Assembly: GCA_014905825.1 (NCBI GenBank)
Contig: JACGCN010000002.1
Coordinates: 992,001-1,056,000, forward strand
Direction: 5' to 3'
Length of the DNA stretch: 64,000 bases
Source of the DNA: Lyophyllum atratum
Lineage: Eukaryota; Basidiomycota; Agaricomycetes; Agaricales; Lyophyllaceae
Of this stretch, positions 60,257 to 64,000 are shown piece after piece. Positions within the stretch are counted from its first letter, which is position 1, and the number at the start of each line of letters is the position of its first letter. A program made the translations under genes and the position numbers. The notes beneath the pieces were generated by a model. It did not search any database. It had not been told where the DNA came from and saw only the letters and a list, made by a program, of their open reading frames with translations.

Positions 60257-61128
60257 ATGGTCCGTTCGACTACCATCGTGCGGGCGTCAGACGCCCTGCC
60301 GTTGGCCGCCAGTGTAGACGATGAGCAGGTATGTCACGCCACCACGAAGACCGCATACCCAATTGACGTGTCCTTCCTTGTCAGACAGAACAATCCCTTC
60401 AAGAACACAAGCAACAATCTAAACTCATATTCCGACGCATTACGCCCAATTCTGAGCCCCGGTGCTCCATTGAGAGCGGCCAATATACCTTACAGTCCGT
60501 ACCTCCGAAGTTACGACCTCGGATATCGCTGAATCGTTCATCTGCTATCCAGTTACCTCATAGCGGATAACGTTGTGTTCCTGACTATCGCTGATAAGTC
60601 GTATCCTCGGAAACTTGCCTTCTCGTATCTGGATGAGCTCTCGAAGGAGTTTGCGACCACATACGGGCCCAAGGTGGAAACAGCACGCCGGCCGTACGCA
60701 TTCGTCGGGTTCGGTATGTCGCCACTGTTCAACCATCTCTCCCAACCTACTTACCTATGTATAGATACGTTTATGTCGAAAACCGCCCGACTCTACCGTG
60801 ACACCCGGACAGCGACTGCAAGCTCGGGGCTTGATAGACTGAATGACGACTTACAAGACGTAACGAGAATTATGACGAAGAACATGGAAGAATTGCTATG
60901 GCGAGGAGACTCTCTTGACCGTAAGCCCATCACCCGATACCATTTCCTTTGCTCTACTCATGCTCTCTTTCAGGAATGTCGCATCTATCGACGTCACTAC
61001 GCTCCGAATCCGAAAAGTATCGAAAAGCCGCGAGAAATATCAACTTTAATGCCATGCTCCGTCAATATGCACCACTGGGTGCCATCGGGCTCCTCATAAT
61101 TATCCTATTATACTGGAGATTCGGGTGA
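60257..61128 (+). CDS. SEC22: R-SNARE SEC22
   Basis: v-SNARE of ER-Golgi transport. A longin domain (MVRSTTIVRASDALPLAASV, then SKLIFRRITPNSEPRCSIES, GQYTLHYLIADNVVFLTIAD, YPRKLAFSYLDELSKEFATT) is followed by RRPYAFVGF, an R-SNARE motif (LDRLNDDLQDVTRIMTKNME, ELLWRGDSLDRMSHLSTSLR, SESEKYRKAARNINFNAMLR) and a C-terminal anchor YAPLGAIGLLIIILLYWRFG. The zero-layer Arg is the Arg in LLWRGDSL. Five exons; the start at 60257 gives the expected MVRST and the TGA lies at 61126-61128. Confidence 0.95.
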
Positions 61129-61362
61129 TAGCTGTACTTACAAGTTACCTGTAGTGTTTTATTTTACCTTGGATTCCCGTTATTTAATCTGTTTTGAGAA
61201 AAGATCTCTCACGACAGGTGTAATCTTATCTTGATCGAAGCCCGGGTTGCCACCGCTCCCAAGGTCCTTTATATTTCTGTCTCTGGGTCAAGGGCTGCGG
61301 AGGTTACAGAATATACCCATCAACCCTCGACTCTCTCAGATCCCAGCTACAGACCTAAAGCA

Positions 61363-63822
61363 ATGTACAGATCTGCGTCTCCATACAGATCTACCTCACC
61401 ATATCAGCAACCACCTCCCGACGCCCACAGAGATTACCATCCACGACCATATTCCCCGTCGCCAGGCGCAGGACCTATCGCACCAGGCTCCACAACATAT
61501 ACAACCTCGACAGGCCCCGATGGAAGACCCGTTTATCATCCTTTCAAGTATGTGCCCAATCACGTTCTGTCAGCCACATGGGATCCATCCTGATCTTGAA
61601 TCGACAGAGCCGTTGCTGCCAGGTGAGATGGTGCAAATTCACTTGGTACATGGGCGGAATCAACTGATCCTGCTGATCCATGCGATCGCTTCAGCTATCA
61701 GACTCCAAATGGCATTGTAAGTGGCATCCAATGGGTGCCTGGTGAAGCCACTCATACACCCCTACCCGGGGCACAGCCAGCCACTGCGGTAAGCATTATA
61801 GCATTGATTATATTAATCCTCCCATTGACTCGATATATACTACTTAGGAATTTGCAGCTTCCTGGAGCCGTGGTCAATTGGGAAGGGAAGACGAAAAAGC
61901 GCTAAACGAATGGTAAGTTACACTATACATGACCGGATATGACACTTCCGAACGAAACTTCGATTGATTGTCTTATTTGCGCCACAGGGGACGCGACGAA
62001 GAAAAGCGGAGAAGGAGGGACGAAGAGAAGGAAGCCAAACGTCTTCGTGAGCAAGGAAGGGGACAAGCTCACATCGATCACGACGCTGAACTCCGCAAAG
62101 CCCGGGAACGAGATAGTATGGCTCGAGAACGCCGCAAAAGCTTCAATGCAGGTGCCGCAGGACCTCCTCAGGCTGCTGCCGGAGGATACGCATTCCCAGC
62201 AAGCGGTGGAACCGCTGGATACCCCGGAACTGGATATCCGCCTAGTCCTTACTCTGGATATGGCGATCGGCCTGCCGGAGCCGTTGCTGTTCCTGGGTAC
62301 GCCGCTAGTGGTGGATCTAATTACTCTCGTGAACGCAAGTATAGTGCCGGGCATGGAGGGTACTCGGACCTCGACCGCCAGCTTGGAGACCTTGATCTTC
62401 GCGAAAGAGACAGAGAATATGCCGCCGAACGGGAAAGAGAAAGGAAAATCAGTGGCAACAGCCGGCCACGCAAGTACAGCACCAGCGAAGCGGGCGGCGA
62501 GAGACCCCGCGCCGTTAGTGGTAATCTTGGACACCGACCTGAAGGCTACGCTCCCTCCGGTCCATATGGCGCAGCAGCAGCGTCTGGAGCTTACAAAGGC
62601 TCAAGCAGACCTTATTCCGCAGCGGGCTATCAACCCAGCACATCACCCAATATGCGAGCTTCCCCGAGCTTGCGGTCGGCCGAAGCAGCATATATCCCGC
62701 CTGGTGGAGGCTATCCACAATCCAACTACTCTACGTCACCTCCCCGTGGTCCAGTCGACCCCCATTCTCGGTCGACGACGCCCTTCGGAGGCCCAGCGCC
62801 CAATGTATACCCTCGTGGCCATGTTATGGAGGGACAGGTCATCCGGGGAGATCGTTCCAGAGCGTCGTCCCCCATGCCTGGTAGTCATGGCCTGCCGCCT
62901 AGTGGACCTTATTCGTCTGGTGCGATTGCCTTCCCGCAGGCTGGCACGTCTCCGAACATGTCCGCTTCAGTACCGTTCCCCGGAGACCAAGGGCCTCCCC
63001 AGCAACTAGCTGCCCCTGAAGGCTTCTCTCGCCCCGTGAATGGGTCCCACCCCTTTACGCCTTTCGACATCGTCAAGGTCCAGGATATGGAAAGATTCTG
63101 GTCCGAGATTCCAAGGATGCCGAATGTCCTCGTGACTCACGACGTATTCGAAGAAGACTGGAGCCGATTGATGCAGGTGCGTGAAGTAGAGCCATCGTAT
63201 CTGACGGGCTGACGAGTATCAACTCTTTCAGGACATCGCCCTTGCTTGGGCTGGGAAGCTCCCCGTTCCAGAACTTGCTCGTAGCGGACAGCCACCGAAG
63301 CGCTCAGCCCTTATCGCAGATCTTGTCGACTTGTGGAACACCTCGTTCTTCCTAATTCGCGGTGCAGAGCTTGTCCTGTATAAGGGAAGAGAACGACGGT
63401 CTGGCCGGCATGTCGGCATGATCGACAAAGATCTGCCTTACCTCGAGGAGGTGGACGACTATCCCTCCTCCGAAGAGGAGGAGCTCGATGATTCCGACGA
63501 TTCGGACTTGGACTACGGTGCGGGTAGATACAACAACGTCTATGGTCACCCACAACAGCAGCTGGCCGACGTTTTTGAGGCTGGACGACGCCGCAAGGAG
63601 GTAAAGCTGGCCGCCAAAGCCGAGCAGCGAAGGAGGCGCCACGAGAAGAATCGCAGGCGCAGGGAGAGATTCAGAGAACGCAAATATTCTCTGTATCTCG
63701 TGTATGTGCCGACCAACGTAGGTGGGGGCGGTGGCCACATGGGTCCTGGAGTCCCAGGCGGATACCCTGCTGGATCAACTGGAGGCGGAGGCGGAGGCTA
63801 CGGAATGGGAGGACGATATTAA
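61363..63822 (+). CDS. Conserved basidiomycete low-complexity protein, function unknown
   Basis: I recognise the layout from other unannotated mushroom proteins but no function. The start MYRSASPYRSTSPYQQPPPD is Ser/Pro/Tyr-rich with a TTYTTSTGPDGRPVYHPFK block. After two short introns come TPNGIVSGIQWVPGEATHTP, FAASWSRGQLGREDEKALNE and a strongly charged helix WGRDEEKRRRRDEEKEAKRL. A long Gly/Pro/Ser/Tyr-rich disordered part follows. A folded-looking C-terminal region reads FTPFDIVKVQDMERFWSEIP, RMPNVLVTHDVFEEDWSRLM, QDIALAWAGKLPVP and LIADLVDLWNTSFFLIRGAE, then LVLYKGRERRSGRHVGMIDK. It ends with an acidic run, a basic run (EQRRRRHEKNRRRRERFRER) and a Gly-rich tail. The ATG at 61363 is used because no ATG lies upstream in that frame. 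The stop is at 63820-63822. Confidence 0.75.
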
Positions 63823-64000
63823 ATACCAACTGCTTTTCTTGGAGTTCACGGGATATATCATAGTCGCTTTGAAGTTTAGATTTGTTTTGCATGTAACACC
63901 CAAGTAACTCCTACAGCGTATGTCGTACTACTTTCTCTGGAATCTATAATTTATTCACGTCTTGTAATGATATGGTGACGAATAGTGTTTGGTGTGCTAA
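63823..64000. other. 3' region after the last gene
   Basis: The 178 bp to the window edge are AT-rich 3' flank; no further gene start was recognised. Confidence 0.4.

Noticed and set aside
61939..63009. 356-codon ORF overlapping the last gene in another frame
   Set aside because: The frame at 61968-63212 joins in phase to the exons before and after and shows the charged helix and Gly/Tyr-rich pattern; the overlapping one does not.

Overview
This is nuclear DNA from a filamentous fungus, almost certainly a mushroom-type basidiomycete (Agaricomycetes). The genes are dense, lie on both strands, and are broken by many short introns (about 45-70 nt, GT-AG, a few GC-AG). Protein families of the fungal nucleus, mitochondrion, peroxisome and secretory pathway sit side by side without operons. 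I see no tRNA, rRNA, CRISPR array, virus or recognisable transposon gene. Gene spans below run from start codon to stop codon and include introns.

Left part (1-27 kb): 3' part of THO2 (mRNA export), FOL2 (GTP cyclohydrolase I), a divergent single-NBD ABC protein, PHO81 (SPX-ankyrin-GDPD phosphate regulator), PEX12, a UPF0303/DUF967 protein, RIM1 (mitochondrial ssDNA-binding protein), HBS1 (ribosome rescue GTPase), a CBM48 protein, an EFM6-like methyltransferase, BOL3 (mitochondrial Fe-S) and COX15 (heme A synthase).

Middle (27-36 kb): a 2.4-kb patch of repeated DNA holds two broken partial copies of the adjacent proteasome alpha gene PRE5, interleaved with copies of its 3' flank. The flank copies carry conserved hairpins. 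Then come intact PRE5, a large RGG/polyQ protein of unknown function, and VFA1 (Vps4 cofactor).

Right part (36-64 kb): PAB1, SFA1 (glutathione-dependent formaldehyde dehydrogenase), an ACBD5-like acyl-CoA-binding protein, a roughly 2-kb stretch I could not decode, two tandem secreted M43 metalloproteases, a divergent pair of mitochondrial translation genes (mS34-like and GatC-like), DUT1, assimilatory nitrite reductase, an uncharacterised Ser-rich protein with a PIP-like box and SQ motifs, a short-chain dehydrogenase, MPO1, SEC22 and a conserved low-complexity protein of unknown function.

The most notable observations are the serial PRE5 duplication with its hairpin repeat family; a PRE5 start codon cut off from the rest of the CDS by an intron directly after ATG, and a 6-nt first coding exon in PHO81; an HBS1 gene whose large central exon reads into a stop just past its donor, so intron retention would give a SKI7-like product; two very short divergent promoters between mitochondrial genes; intron presence/absence between the two tandem proteases; and the SQ/PIP-like protein.
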